64,000 nucleotides of DNA. Origin: Apostichopus parvimensis (lineage: Eukaryota; Echinodermata; Holothuroidea; Aspidochirotida; Stichopodidae). The position numbers and the translations under genes were made by a program. Shown piece after piece: positions 26,301 to 41,300 of this stretch. The notes under the pieces were generated by a model that was not told the origin of the DNA, ran no database searches, and saw only the letters and a list, made by a program, of their open reading frames with translations. The first letter of the stretch is position 1; the number at the start of each line of letters is the position of its first letter. The stretch lies in assembly GCA_000934455.1 (NCBI GenBank), contig KN885409.1:1-64000 (forward strand). Direction: 5' to 3'.

Positions 26301-29300
26301 ACCCCCACCCATTGCATTGTCAACCATTCTAGACTATATAAACTGGTGACACCAATCATCAAACACTCACAAAATAACTACATGTAAAACAGTGAACAGC
26401 AGCAGGTAAAATAAACTAATTTGCTTGTAATTGAAAGCCATTGTGATACTTTAATCATTATCATATATGATTAATGAACCTGTCTATGAAATATAAACAA
26501 ACTCTGAAGAGGAAGGAATGGATGGACATGCAATCACTACAGTAGCTAGAACTGGTCAATCAAAGTACAATTTACAAGTAATGCTTTATACCAAAAAGGG
26601 ATACAGTTTTAGTTTCATGCAGGGAATAATTTATCTGTTATCCTATCCAAAGTCACGATACAAGTGCAAAGATATGAAGCAGCTATTTGTAAATAGGTAC
26701 TATAATATTTTTAAGAGACAACGTTCAAATGCCTACAAGAGTGTTACACAAAATATTAACATATAAATTATTCCCTGTTACATATTTCATATATTTCATT
26801 GTACAGTTGATTTCACGTATGCAACTACACAGAAATTCCACAGATACCATTTTAAGGTTCATAGTATTATCTATATTTATCTTTGTTAATGAGAGCTAAA
26901 ATAAACTTAAAACAAAAGAGCTGTTTGAACTGGCATTCAGCATGGACTCCCACCTGGAATGTAATGTTAGCATTGTTGTGCATCGCAAAGATCTCTGGTT
27001 CGTCAATGATTGGTAGGTCTTCAATGTACTGTCTGTACTCTGCAAGGGTGTCCATATCTGGGCAGTAGTATATACCTAGAAAGACAAGAAAAAAAAAGCT
27101 ATATTAAAAAAAAAAATAAAAAATAAAATCCAATTGTAAAGGCAAAGTGTCGTATTGAGATGCATCGTTTTCTATTCACACTTCTAATCCAATGTGTTGC
27201 GCTTCTTTGAACACAACTGACCAACTCTGCCAAACTCCAAGCAAATCTTATCTTGCTCAATTAACTACACCACTACTATGATGAAAATACATATAGAGAA
27301 CATCTTTACCAGAATCAGAATATTTGTATTCTGGATCCAGAGTATTCGGGGAGAAGAACCTTCTGAGGATCGTACGGAGACATCTCTGATCCCAAGCATC
27401 CGTCACACGGCCACCGTAGGTAATCTTAAAAAGATTAAGAGATTAACATAGGTAATCTTAAAAAAACTAACAGAATAACTTTCACTACAATAAACCTATG
27501 TGACTGACTTCATGATCAGAATCTACCACTTGAAGAATGAAGTTTAAACGATTAAACACATAATTAGGTTTTGCAAGGACGTTTCAATTCACGATGATTT
27601 ATTAGTGAAAATACTACACGACGAGACCTTCGTTTACAACTTGTGAAGTTGACAAGTTTTAAAGTTAGATCAACCTTTCTTCTATAAAAATGTTTTGCTG
27701 GTATTCTAACAAAATTGACAGTTTCCAGCAGAACCAAGCAAGCTCCAGTTTTCTCCTTATTTTTAGAACTACTCTAAAACTGTAAACAAACCATGAGCAT
27801 GTCACCAGAGGGTTTCAATTAGTCTTGTAACCAGTCATGACTCGGGTAAACAAATTTCGAAAGGGGAAGTGACTGGAAGAAGTTTGTGAAGTTGTTCTTC
27901 ATAGAGACAATATTTTTGACTCGGTTCGAGATAAGGAAAGTCACTGGAAAGGACTTTACTAAACGGTAAAATGAAAGGGATTTGTTACAACAATGTACTA
28001 GCTGCAAGCATCATAGCATTTAGGTGGAATATCTAAATCATTTAAGAATCAAGAATGCCATCAGTTACTGACCTCTCCTGTGATGTAGACCAAAGCATCC
28101 CAGGGTATCTCACCGTCCGAGAGAAACATCTTGAGGTTCTCCAGGGCACATTCTCTATCACTGTCGTTAAATTCATACTACATTAGAAACAAAAGGAGTT
28201 TTAAGCATATTGTAAAGAAGAAAAACATTTGTTGCTACAAATTGGAAAAATCTACTCCTATTCTTAATCAATATTATTTGCTCCTAGTAGTAAAATAATC
28301 TCAGTTTGTATTCAATATCAACATTCAAGGTTGTAATGGAGAATAACTACTTCGTTGCTTTCAATATATATGTACACATATCACAGATAAAGATGATTAA
28401 AACAAATACACATTCTTACTACGATATTTTTACAGTATGCATATAAAATACTACACAAAGAGTAAACATATTTCTACGGCATGAAAATAGGTAGTGCTCA
28501 TCTGATGTTCAAAGGAACAAACTCAGGAATGAGCAAATGAAAGATCAACCAATGATATGTGCTGAAAAGCCAGATATTAAATATTTAGTGTTAATAATAC
28601 AAGTGAGGAAATACTAAGTCAAGTCTAACAATAACAATTTACCTTTATATTCCAGCCAAGAGGGCCAAACTTCTTCCTCTCCTGGATGATGGCATGGAAG
28701 AGACAGAGTCCAAAGGTGAGTTTCCGCCACTGTACTCCAAGAACTGAAATAAAAACCATAGATGATAATTCAGAAACATAGACACACAATCAACCTAATG
28801 TAACAAACAACATATTGACTATTATATCAACAACAGAAACTTACAACGAACTACAGAGAACTTGAAAAAGGGCAGAGAGTCTTTCCAACAGATTGGGCGT
28901 GACTTCAGGATGATATAATGTTGTACGACTGCAATTCTCAAACTTTGTTTGCTCTTTAAAAGCAAAAATTAAACAGCTAATAGTAAAAAAGGAACGTCAC
29001 TTACTATGTTCTTCAAATGCTTCGGGTGTAATTTCTGAGAAAGCTCTCCGGACGTTGGCTCTGAGACCCTTTGGAGGTTCGTTGGTCACCTTGACGCTGT
29101 TCTGAAGGACAGAGACGGGGAATTTGGTGGTCGGCATGGAGCTGAGGAAGAGTCGGAAATCCTCGTGAATCTCGGCTCCTGGTTCTCCCATCGCTTTAAT
29201 CTTCTCCTCCATGGCCAACATCCAAGATGCGGCGAGATGGCAATTCTGAGGATGAAGAGGAACAAACACCAACATTGTAGTAAGTATAGCTGACTGGCAA

Positions 29301-32300
29301 CACAAGTGGTTTTGATGGTGGTGTGGAAACCATTTCCAAGTAGTAAATATTGAAAAAAAGTTAACCAAGAGAGGTTGATACCTACTTATTTTTGAAAAGG
29401 GACACTTAACAGGTGTAGACATATTTCATGCACATGAATGACATGTTGGTCTTACTGAATGATGGAGAAAGACATACAAATTCTACAGCAGGCCATCACA
29501 CTTAAAAAGGTGGTAATTACGTGAAATGAGAACAGGATGAGAGGCAATTATCTTTTGTGGAGGGTTACAACTAAACAATGGAAACATATTATTAAGAATT
29601 ATTACAAAATGACTGTACCTGTAGGAACACCCAGTCTCCACTTTCGACGGCACCATCCATCAATTTTTCAGCCACTGGACCCTGGCCCTGACCTAACGAT
29701 ATAGCCTGAATGCGGTCCAGATAGCCACGTTCCCTAGCAAATCTCTGGAATGCCCCCATTGGGTCCGAACCGGTGCTGAGTACAAAGACCAGGGGTGTAG
29801 ATGGGGTCATGTCATTGTATAATGTTGCGAGGTCAACTGGTGGGCTCTCTACGAACTGCTTGCCAAGGTTTTCACTCACAAAGTCTGTCATGGCGAACAC
29901 GACCTAAAATGAAAACAATGAAAAAATTGCATAAAAATGAAAAGTTAATATTAGTGAAACTTTTGTAGATGATTAGTTTTTGAAATAATATTTCATATAA
30001 TAATCTAGATTAATAAACTTGCTACAGATATTTAAGGCTGTCAGTTGCTACCAAAGTTTAATATCTAAGATTTAGTTTTAAATCTGGGAAGGAAAGAAAG
30101 ACATAGTCGTTGATATACATTGGCAGAGTCACTCCAAGATTAATGTATGTCGTCCAGTTACAGAGTTGTTGACAATAATTAATAATTCATCATCATGGAT
30201 GTTAAATATGAATCTAAGAGACTGACTTTGGTCAGCTTGTGCCATTGATAAGCCAATGATGGCTTCTTCTCGAGTTCCTGCTTGCAGGAGGATCTAATAT
30301 ACATACATACATACATACAAAGAAAAGCTCTTTATTTGCAGGGACATGTGGTGACCAGGCAATAATCCATCACAAACATTCTGACATCTGTTTCTCTATT
30401 ACTGACAAGCAGAAAATTCACTTAACATGTTTTCATAAAATCTCTACAAACCTTTTCCTCTAAAAAGGACTTAATGAGCATCAGCTTTTGGAAGCTGCTA
30501 AGGCGATCATTCCAATGACCCTTGACCTTTCCGTCATCTTCAGGGGGAGGAGCCTCCTCTCCTTCCTGTGGTGGGTCTGGTGGTATGTATGGTGGGGGCT
30601 CTGGGCCGTATCCGTCCCACGATTCAGGATTTGGACGAACCTGCCACAAAATGAGGACATCGGGTTAAGTGGTGAAAAAGGAACAGCCAATGATTAAAAA
30701 TTAATAGTCAGTGATAAAATTTGGCTGCAAAAGAATTACACGGATCATCACCCCACCTAACACAGCTACCTAAGTACAGTATCCAAGTACTTAAAAACAA
30801 TGTGAAAGATATAACCTATAATCCCTTGGTGCCCAAATATCAATAATTTTCTTGTTTATTTAAACCATCCTTTTGCTTGTAACACTGCTTGAATTAATCT
30901 TACCTCAAGTCTACCGATCTTGGCATAGATTGGTGTTGCGGTCAAATCCTTTAAGATCCCCTTGAATGCTGGGACAGTGTCATCCAGGTCGTAGGAGACA
31001 TTCCATACCTGGTCGGTCAACCACGGCACAGCTGGCTTTGCTGGACGTTCCTAAATAAGAAATCCAATAGCACTTGATTAACATATCCTGTCACATTGTA
31101 ATGATGTTATGATACTTAGCATGCAATGTGGTGTATGCTGTTGCATAACTACTTGCACAAAATGGGCAGAGGCTAATAAAGTTACTTTAAACACTGTTAA
31201 GTCCGATGCCATCCAAAATCTAACCTCTATTGACGCCAAATAAATCTCTCCTTTTACCTATCTTATCTGGCTAGATTTTTTTCAAACAAACACATTTCAG
31301 AATACTGTTTTCTCAGACTTTCTCTTCATATGGTAGGAATTTAAATAACTCAAAACATGTTTTTGGACAGAACATGTCCTGGTATCTTCCCATTTACTGG
31401 AGAGAACATGACAAATTACCTACTGCAATTAAAAGAATCAATGTCGGTAGGATAACTGATTTGTAAAAGGAACTTCAATGGATGTAGTTACCTTATCAAT
31501 GCCGGCAGCCCCTCTGAGGAAAACGTTCCACTCAGTCACAGATATCTCCTTGTCCTGCCTCATAACATCAGCACACAGCATGAATGAAAACACAAGTTTG
31601 TGAACCTCAAACAGACCCCTGTGAACATGGAGGATATAAGGATAAAAGTAGTATCACCATAATTATCATGTCTTGATCTTGATATACCAGACAGCCAATG
31701 TTTTCATGATTTTAAATGGATAGAAAGATCTTGTGACATCTCGGTTAATAATCAACTTGCTTCTACCTGGTAACCAAATGCAAACATCTTCCATTCAACT
31801 TAGCTGTAAATGACGACCCTGCTGATAAAGACCAGGGGGTAAAATGCTAGTGCGTATCTCTAACTGAATAGCAGAGTTTTCTAGCTCATTTCTAGTTACA
31901 AATGGAATCATATAGCTATGAGGTAGACACAACACTACGCTTTAACCTGGCTGTTTACTATAATTTTCTATTTAAAGTTATAGCTTTGGTACAATAGTTA
32001 TTTGTAAAATGACACAAGGATCCGTGTCACATTGTATTTTTCATGCTAACATTCTCTGTGACACAAGACAGCTTAAGAGATGGCAACTAGGAAAGCAACA
32101 AAACAATTCAAGAATAATATGACAAACTGGTGGAATGAATCTCCAGCCAGAAGTCAAAGAAACCTTGATGGCAGAGGGGGATGGGTGGGGTGAGAACTGT
32201 TTACCCCAGATAGAAATCAAAGAAACCTTGATGGCACAGGGAATGGGTGGGGTGAAAACTGTTTAGCCCAGATAGAAGTCAAAGAAACCTTGATGGTAGA

Positions 32301-35300
32301 GGGGGACGGTTGGGGTGAGAACTGTTTACCTGGATACATTGGTGTAGACAGCTATTGTTGTTTGCTTGAGAAGAATCTGCAGTCTGTTATCAAGGTCATC
32401 AGATTTTTCGCTGTTCTCGATACACTGGTTGAAAAGCTGTGAGTGATCAAGCGGCAAAGATTATTAATTTATTAGTTAATACCTTGTTTACCACATAAAT
32501 GAGGGTTATACCAACTTTCATTTCAAATAACATGGAAAGGGACCTCAGATGTGGTTTCAAACAACAAAACTCGAAGTTGTGTAAAATATATTTTTATGCA
32601 AATACAAAGGATTAAGAGAAACTGTAGAGTAAACTCTAAACCAATTTACAAAAACAAAAACACATTTTTTGGTTAATAGATAAATTAAACGGGGCAGGAC
32701 TTCAATTTCCAACTTGCTGGTTCATATCACTTTCTTACCAGAAATTTATTTGGGCCAAACAGTTTTGATTACAATTTTTTACAGTCCGTTTCTACCTAAA
32801 GTTCCAAAGATCAGCAGAATTTTTTGCAGAAAATTGAATATCTTACATTTTTGAAGTACTTGAGTGAATACTGATACATAGGATCAATTTCCGCCAGAGA
32901 TGCGACCACGAAATACATGACAGAGCCACGTGTAGCTACCACTCGGTATTTTTCTCTCGCAACTGTGATCTTCTCTTCAGTAGTTTCTGCCTCTTTGAGG
33001 CGTTTGGTGATAACACCGGATGTGACCTTTGTGGGAAAAGGAAAAATATAACAGAATCGTTCATTATCTACAACTTATGAACAGAAACATGAAGGTCTGT
33101 TTGATGTTACTGTCATGCAATGTTGATGTGCTTGAATGACTCATATTGATGTCAGAGGGAACCAGACTTAGAATAACTGATAAGATAAAAAATGAACCAA
33201 TTTGGCTACATTTTTTTGAAGAAAAAAGAAAGAAAAGAGAGTAGTTCAAAGTTCAAGAGAACCAGCTTTTCCTGAAAACTAAGCAAATTTGACAAAAAAA
33301 GGAGAGTTTTGAAGTTTCTTGTTAGGTATATGGTTTTGTAGAAAATAGGAAAATTTCGATGAAGTTACATAAAAAGAGCAATTTCAATTCTTATTTCTAC
33401 TCTTTGAATGATGTAATAAAATAAAGGTACTTACACACATTTTGTCACATTTTCAGTAGGATATTACAAATAACATTTATTAGACAAAGCTTTTAGTTTG
33501 GGACTTTTATCACTTAAGATTTATGTTGTTCAGCATTTACCTAATCCAAATTTTTACTCTAATTTACTTAAAAGTTGACATACAAATCTACCTTTGACTC
33601 GTTGAGTGTGTTAATGAGTTCCTCGTTATCCAGAATGTTTCCCTCGGATTCAAAGAGTAATTTTAAGATTCTGTCTTCGATGGCATTTAACTGATTCTTG
33701 TCAGCGTTGATCCTCACAATCAATTGATTCCTCTGTTCTTCCAAGTCTGGTCGCTCCAATCTCACTACGTCACTATGGAAACAAGTGAAGAATACCTGTT
33801 TATATTATCAACGATAACAGTAACTATTGTTTTTGTTAGTAGCCTTAAACAAAGTTTTTCACTTCACAAGTGTAATCATACACATAGCTAGAAAATCAGT
33901 TTCAATTCTAACAAATCAGTATTCTTTGTTTTTGAAAGACAGATGATTGTTGTAAATAACAGAGATAAAATTTGTCTCAGGGTTACTGGGAACCCTTCAC
34001 TAAACAAACCTACAAGAAGATACAAATGCAATCTCTTTGACACGAGAGAAAAGATTGATTTTTTCATTGCACTTGTCATCTAAGAAACCTCAAAATCAAA
34101 TCATTTGTGAGCAACGAATCTGTAATTTTGTTTGACTGGAGTAAATTCTCAAGAAGAAAAAAATTGTACCTGAGTAACTGGTCTTCTAAGCCAGATTTGG
34201 TGACAGTAAAGTTGATAATAGTGACCTTGATGCAGACTTCTGGAAGGTAATGTGGGTTGGCCATCTTGGTAGTCATGTAGAACCGGAAGTTCTTGTCATA
34301 GTCGATATCGCTATCACCCAGTCTTATCAGCAATCTTCCACCCTAAGGTTTGAAGAAGATTATTAACATAATATTGAATTTAATGCTTTAGTGGGTAAAT
34401 TTGTATAGTTGGAAGTAAAAAAATATGAATGCACCATCAAAGAATGCATAAAGTTTCAAATTTAAAACCACATGAATTTGTGAAGTTACTTAATAAATAT
34501 TCATTAAGTAACAAACCCATTGGTGGAATGCAACCCAATTTGTCCTTACACACCCCACGTTGGTGCATTGTTTAATTTCCCCAAGGCATTAATCATGCAC
34601 TGCTAAATCAATCTTGTTAAAAGTTGTAGATTTAGTTAATAATTGGTTAAATCCATCTTTGACTCAATCAATGCCTGAAACTCAGAAGACCTAAGCTTAC
34701 GATCCAAGCAAGATCTAAATGCCAGGACTTATAACAGTTATACATGTACCTACACCAGAGGTTTCAGTAAATGTACAGTTTTACAGAACAGATTTCCCGT
34801 ATTCGATTCATTCGGAGTGAAAGAACAACTTTACATGTTGTCTGTAAGACTTAAAATGACTTTGCCACATTTGCTGTCAACAGAGGAGCAAAGCATCAAA
34901 CACTTGAAGGTGGGTTCAAAACGACAGAAGACCTTAAAATCGGCAAATGGTAAGTGTCGATACATTCTACGGTTGTGTTACCTGTTGAAAAGTCTGTTTT
35001 AGTAGGATTGGTTCCAGGGCTGGATCCAGCGTCTCTGCGACTTCCTCTAGAAGTACGGGCAAACCAACCCTGATAGCGTTCTCCAAAGTACGGAGGAAGT
35101 TGGCATCGGTCAATTTGATGATCTTTAATCCGTTTCTGGTCTCTTTATTACGGACCCATCTGTTTGCCTACAACAGAAGACATGTCAGAAGTATTCACAG
35201 AAAAGGACAACCAACTCTGTTGGGCTTCCAAATAAGCTCAAATAAACCATAATTAATTCAAAGGTAAAATACAGTACTCCTGTGACCAAATATCAGCATT

Positions 35301-38300
35301 TCATTAAACATCGACTGCTTTTACAGAAACATTGGTAGTTGGTTGTCTTTCATGTTGAGTTGCTGACATTTCGTGTAAACATGGTTGTGTCATGTTTACA
35401 TGAATTGTCAATACCTTCCTTATGTTGCTAGTTATGTGGTTACTCATGGGTCACACCTGTTGATCAGGCATGCTTATTGCTTACAAATAGCTACAGCATA
35501 CTGAAAATCAAAACATATTTGGTAAACTCACTCAACATGTCAACAGTTTTACTCCCCGCAAACACTCTTAAAAACTCTAAATGTTGCTGCAGTATGAGAA
35601 TAAGGAAAGAAGGCTATATATTAAGAAAACAGTGCTGCAAAAGGCTCCTTAAGATTGGAACGAAACAGTTATTTGATAACCAATACCCATAAAAACCAAC
35701 ACCATTACCTGATCCTGTGGGTCAATCATGAGGGGCCATCTCCTGCCTCTCGTCACCAAGATGGCATTCTCCGTGGAGACTGTATCTCTCGGTAATCCGT
35801 CTGCATTCCACTGTCTGATCTCAAAGGGATCACCTAATATGGTAATCAGATTAAGGTTATCCGTGACTGGGATTTCAAGGTCCTTGCACCTCTCTGTCCA
35901 GCTGTCTACCAGGACTTGTCGGTACGAGCTGGTAAAAGCTCCAAAATATGCCACGCAGGCAGCTGCCACAAAGACATTGCCGACCACATTACCGATCTCC
36001 TTTTCAAACTCCTGTAGAAGAGATTAGAGAGAGAGGGAGTGAGATAGATAGAGACAGAGAGAGAGAGATGAGAAAATGATTTTAGATAACTGTTCTACAT
36101 ATGTACAAATTGCTTATGGTATTGATAACTTTTGTGTGTGTAGAGTGTTGAGATACATATAAAGGTAAGATTATTAATAACTATATATTACTTTGTTGAA
36201 AATATTTTCAAATCTAAATGTTCACAAACTTTTCTAATTTATACCTTTCTAACAAATTTAAAACAAAATTATAACTTATAATATTATCAAAGAAAAAATC
36301 AAAAAAGGGAAGAGAAAAACATATCACACCCTCCTAAGAGACGGAAAGGAATATAAAACAAAGGAAATGTTTCTAAACTATTAGACTGCTGATAACAAGT
36401 GCCTTGTGTTGTTCTGCTCCATCTACATAAACATTTATTCATGTAGTGTTATTGGCAGAAATATGAAATCAAACTTAGATTATTCACAACCAACTGTGCT
36501 TGAAAGTAACAGCTATATATACATATTACACACTTTGATCAGGGTCTTATTTGAGTATCCCCCACCCCCCCCGCCCCCCCCTCTTCCTTTGCCACCACTA
36601 GTTCTTTTGCAATGAAGAGGGCTTCCCTATATCCTCTCTCAAGTTCAAACGCATTCTACTATAATATAGTTTACCTTGACGCTCTCTTCCCATCTGGTCT
36701 GTTCGTCTCCGAGGGCAGTGGTCAGTTTCCCGGCTCTTTTCAATCTGGCTGCGGTCTGAGCCATGTTCTTGGCCAGGGTCTCCTTCTCGTTGACACTGCT
36801 GTCGTATTGTCCTTGAAGCTCAGCGATTTCGGCCTCAACAGCAGCTAACTTGGCTTGCTTCTCCTGGAGTACTGCCATGACCTCTTCCAGCTCCGATTCA
36901 GCAGCTGCTAGTCTGTCAAGAGATGTATTAGTTTAGTTTAGTTTAAAAAAGGATTAAGAGGGACACTCAAGTCCCCATCAAGGACCCTATAGGAGATTAC
37001 AATGTGTTTTACACACCATACCTTTATGTAACAGTATGCCAGGATTTGGATTATGAATATTCATTATCTCATTTGCATAGTAATTTTAAGCCATGTTGGG
37101 TGGCTCATCAGTACTTAAGTTTTGATTTTCTCTTTTCAAGCCCTATTGTGTTGCACTCTAAGCTGAGCAGATGTGAAATCTATTTTTTTTTACTCTGCTG
37201 ATCTTTGTCTCCAAACAATGGTTTGATGGATCTGACCTCTGACTAATTCTCTTTCATCATGTCTATTGTTTCAGTCCTCAAACTGGCCTTACAAAAGGTT
37301 CCTGCCAAAACTGAAAAATCCTTGAAATACCGGCGAACTTTACGGTAAGAACGTTGGGAATATCCTACAGATGCCTTCAGAAATGAGAATACTTACTTTT
37401 TCTTCTTTGGTTCGACAGTTCTGAACACCCTAGCATACAGATCCATTGCTCTGACCCACATGCACATAGACTTACAAGCCTGTCAAGTATAGAAACAGCA
37501 ATGAAATTTTGAAATGAATTACAAAAAAAAAAAAAATTAACCGGTTCAGCAATTGAATCATTAATTTCATGATATGTGGTGCTACTTAAATAAGTTATGC
37601 TATCCTATTCATGAGGTAGATTGTTTTCCAATCCACATATTTGCATCTAAATATGCATTTCAAACAAAATGGCAAAATGGTAGGGAAAGGGTGCCAAGGT
37701 GAATGAAGATATATAAATTATTATTATTATTATGGATAAGGACAGATGGCAGAGTAATGGAGTATCAGAATGGGGTTTATTCCCTCTTTAATTCCTAAAG
37801 GGAATAAGAATGAAGTCACGTGAGTAATAAACATGGTAACAATCTATGACTGTAGCATGATGCTAAAGTTGTTCTTGTTTTATTCTATGGTTAACCAAAA
37901 GTCTCGTCTAAGGGTGAGGTTGGTGAAAATATGAAAGAAGACCGACACCTAGTTAGCTACAAGATTCATACAAGGTCTCTCTTTCTCTCTCTTTCTATAG
38001 TAATGATGGTTTTTAAAGAGCATAAAAATACTTCATCTTTGACTAAGGAGTGAAATTAACAGGTTACCATTCCTTCCTTCAGTTCTTGCACACACCGTAC
38101 AGCACACAGTACCAGCTACAGACTATACCAGCTAATAACAGTGCAATACATCTTATCTTCATCGTACCTTAGACGTCTTCTCCACTATCTCTGGCACAAA
38201 CTTTGGATTTTCGATGTATTTCTTCAGTTTCTTCAGAGTCGAATCAGGTATTTTCTCTTTATCGTAGTCCATCAATCGCTTCAGAAACTGAGGATCGGCC

Positions 38301-41300
38301 AAAAGTCCTTTGGCACTCTGCCAGTCAGCTCTGCGAGGAGAAGGACCATGTGAGGTGAATCCATAATTGAAAGATCTACAAACTGCTGAGCCTCAGTAAT
38401 CACTCTTTATCATGTAGGGTAATGTATCACTCATGCAGACTTTGCAGCTGAGATTTGACTGGCTTTTTATCTCATTTATTACACACCAGCATTTAATCAT
38501 TGTATAATGTCAATACACTTATTTAATACACTAGTTTACTCATTTTAATAATCAATTTTTGTTATATTAATAATATTATATTATATTAATAATCAATTTT
38601 AATAATCAAATTTAATGAATTTAATAATTTTCATCATAATACACTGAATAAATCATTGTATAATGTCTATACACTGATCCACAGAGGAGGCACTAGCATC
38701 TAAGGTTCGGATATCCAACCCTTCCATCGTAATTTTACTAATTTCTCGTCTTCCCCATAACTTTCTTCATTCTGCGTTTTATCGAAACATTATGCACCCC
38801 TGATGATAATTTTCTAAATGGGCAATACTCCCAGCTGGTGTACAGTTACTCAACATCACTATTATGATCTATTTGACCTGCCAGAATGCATGACCGGAAC
38901 CTCTCAGAGACATCATCAAATGTAGTTGTCTTTAAGTAAGTTGTTGATGAAAAGTGATGCCTATTTTAACATTTTGGAGAACAGTTGAGAAGATTCTTTA
39001 ATGTGAAAAGTTTGATGTCACTGAAAAGCTTTCATTTTTCTCATACTTCAAAGCATCCTTGATCATACATTCAACATTTCAGTGATAACATAGCTTGTCA
39101 TTAAAGTTGATCCAACATTTTACAGAATATGCTAACTCATAAACCCAATTACACAATAAAACTTTACATTCCAACTCACTTTTCACCTAAGAGAATACAA
39201 ATAGTCTCCATGACCGTCAGCACCATGTCGGGTGGTTTCAAGAAGACCTTAATTTCGGCGATGTCGTTCTTATCGAGAGCGTCTAGTGCCTTATTGGCCG
39301 ATTCTAGCGCAGGTAAGGCTTCATCCAGGTCTCTCTGGGCATCGTCTGCAATAGCCTGTGTTTCCTCCGCTTTGACCTTAGCTGAGGCTTCATCTTCCAA
39401 CACAACTTTTCTGACCTGCGAGAGATTTAACGACCAAAAAGCGAAATGTTAAACAAAGATATGGCAAAAGCAAAAAAAAAGGATGACTACAATGAGTTAA
39501 TTTCAAGATAGCTTTCCTGAGTCCGAGTTACCTAGTTTGAGTTCCGTAAAACTTTCTATGCCGTGTCAGTTATAATTGTCAATGCCATCTCTCATCATCA
39601 CAACTCCTTCACACAAATTACTAAAACTAGTAAAAATGTTCTGAAGATGGCATAAACACTAACAATCAGTTTTGACATTACTGGTATATATCCACAGAGA
39701 GAACCCGACATGGCTTTTTTTCAAGCAAATTTCAAAGTAAGCTAGAGAAGGGACTGTGTTGCCTCTCATTTTTTGAAAATGCTAAAAATGCTTACTGGTT
39801 TTCAAGAGTACCTTCATTGAGGCTAAGAGCATCCAATTTATCCCCACGACATTGACAGGAGTTGAATCAGACGACAACATGTCTCAACGAGGGGGAAATG
39901 TTGGAGGGTTGTTGTACAACACTTGTTGAAGTTAGAACATGAGTGACCACTATTTGATGAATTCCTAGCATATTTAGCGCTAATAACGATGACAATTTAA
40001 GTCATATCTCTGACCTGATCTGCTTTCTCCTGATCCACCGCTAGTTTCTCCATCAAGAGTTCAGTGTCCGCAGATTTTTTCTTCAGTTCTGGTTCGAGAG
40101 CCGTTAATTCAACTTCCATATCTGCCACTAAGGTGTTGGTCTCCAATAACTTATTGAGACCATTCTTGACACGGTCCCTTGCATTAACAAGTTGCCTGGT
40201 GTGCAAAAAAATAAATATATATATTATGATTTGATTTATTTTGTCATGCACAACATACTGCAGTTAAAAGTTAAGATAAATATTGCAAGGGCTGATTTTC
40301 TTCACTAGAGGTTAATATCATCCATCAAAATGTTTCTTCCCTTTCTGAAGGTTTAAATGATTTCAACAGTCAATAGTTATTAGTTATTATAGTCGATAAT
40401 TATTATGTGGAGTGTTAGCTCAGTGGTTAATGCCTGTGCCTTTCAATCATAAGGTCCCGAGTTCGAGTCACTCCAAGATTAATGTATGTCGTCCAGTTAC
40501 AGAGTTGTTGACAATTCATAATCATGGACGTTAAATATGAATCTAAGAGACTGACTTCGGTCAGCTTGCGGCTTTGATAAGCCAATGATGGCTTCTTCGC
40601 GAGTTCCTGCTTGCAGGAGGATCTAAAATACATACATACATGCATACATACATACATACATTAGCAATAAATTGTTAGGTGTAAAATGAAACATATATTA
40701 TTATGAGCATGAAATGATGTTGGAACATCTCTTACATTCTCTTCTCTGACAGCATGGAGAGATACAGGTTGATCAATTCCAAGTAACTGGTGGGCGTGGT
40801 GTAGTAACGTCTCCTCAGCTCTGCGTAAAACTTATCCGCCATGCTGCTCACGCTGGTGTGTATTTCTACACACATTTCAGAAATCTTACTCTGAGAGTGG
40901 ACGAGGAAGTGAGAGATCATTTTGAGCAACGTTACAAAGAACAAAGAAGTTTCACTACAAACTCAAATAATGGTTATATTCAAGACACTGAGATACGGTG
41001 GGTTGATAGGGACATAGGAAAGAAAAAAAGTGTCCCCGAAACTCAACATTTTGACTTTTTATCTCCAAATTCAAAAGTCAAAATTTGAATTAAAAAGGCA
41101 AAATTTTGAGATAAAAGTCAAAATTTTGAGATTTGAGGATACTTTTATTCTTTTTAATGTCCCTATTAAGCCACTGTATAGAGACCTGTCTCTGTATCTA
41201 TATTATGGTTGGTGCATGGTTATTTAAAAAAGTATTCAACTTCTAAGCTTATGAAATGCAGAATTCTTAATTCATTATTTTATAAAATGCCTAAGACTCA

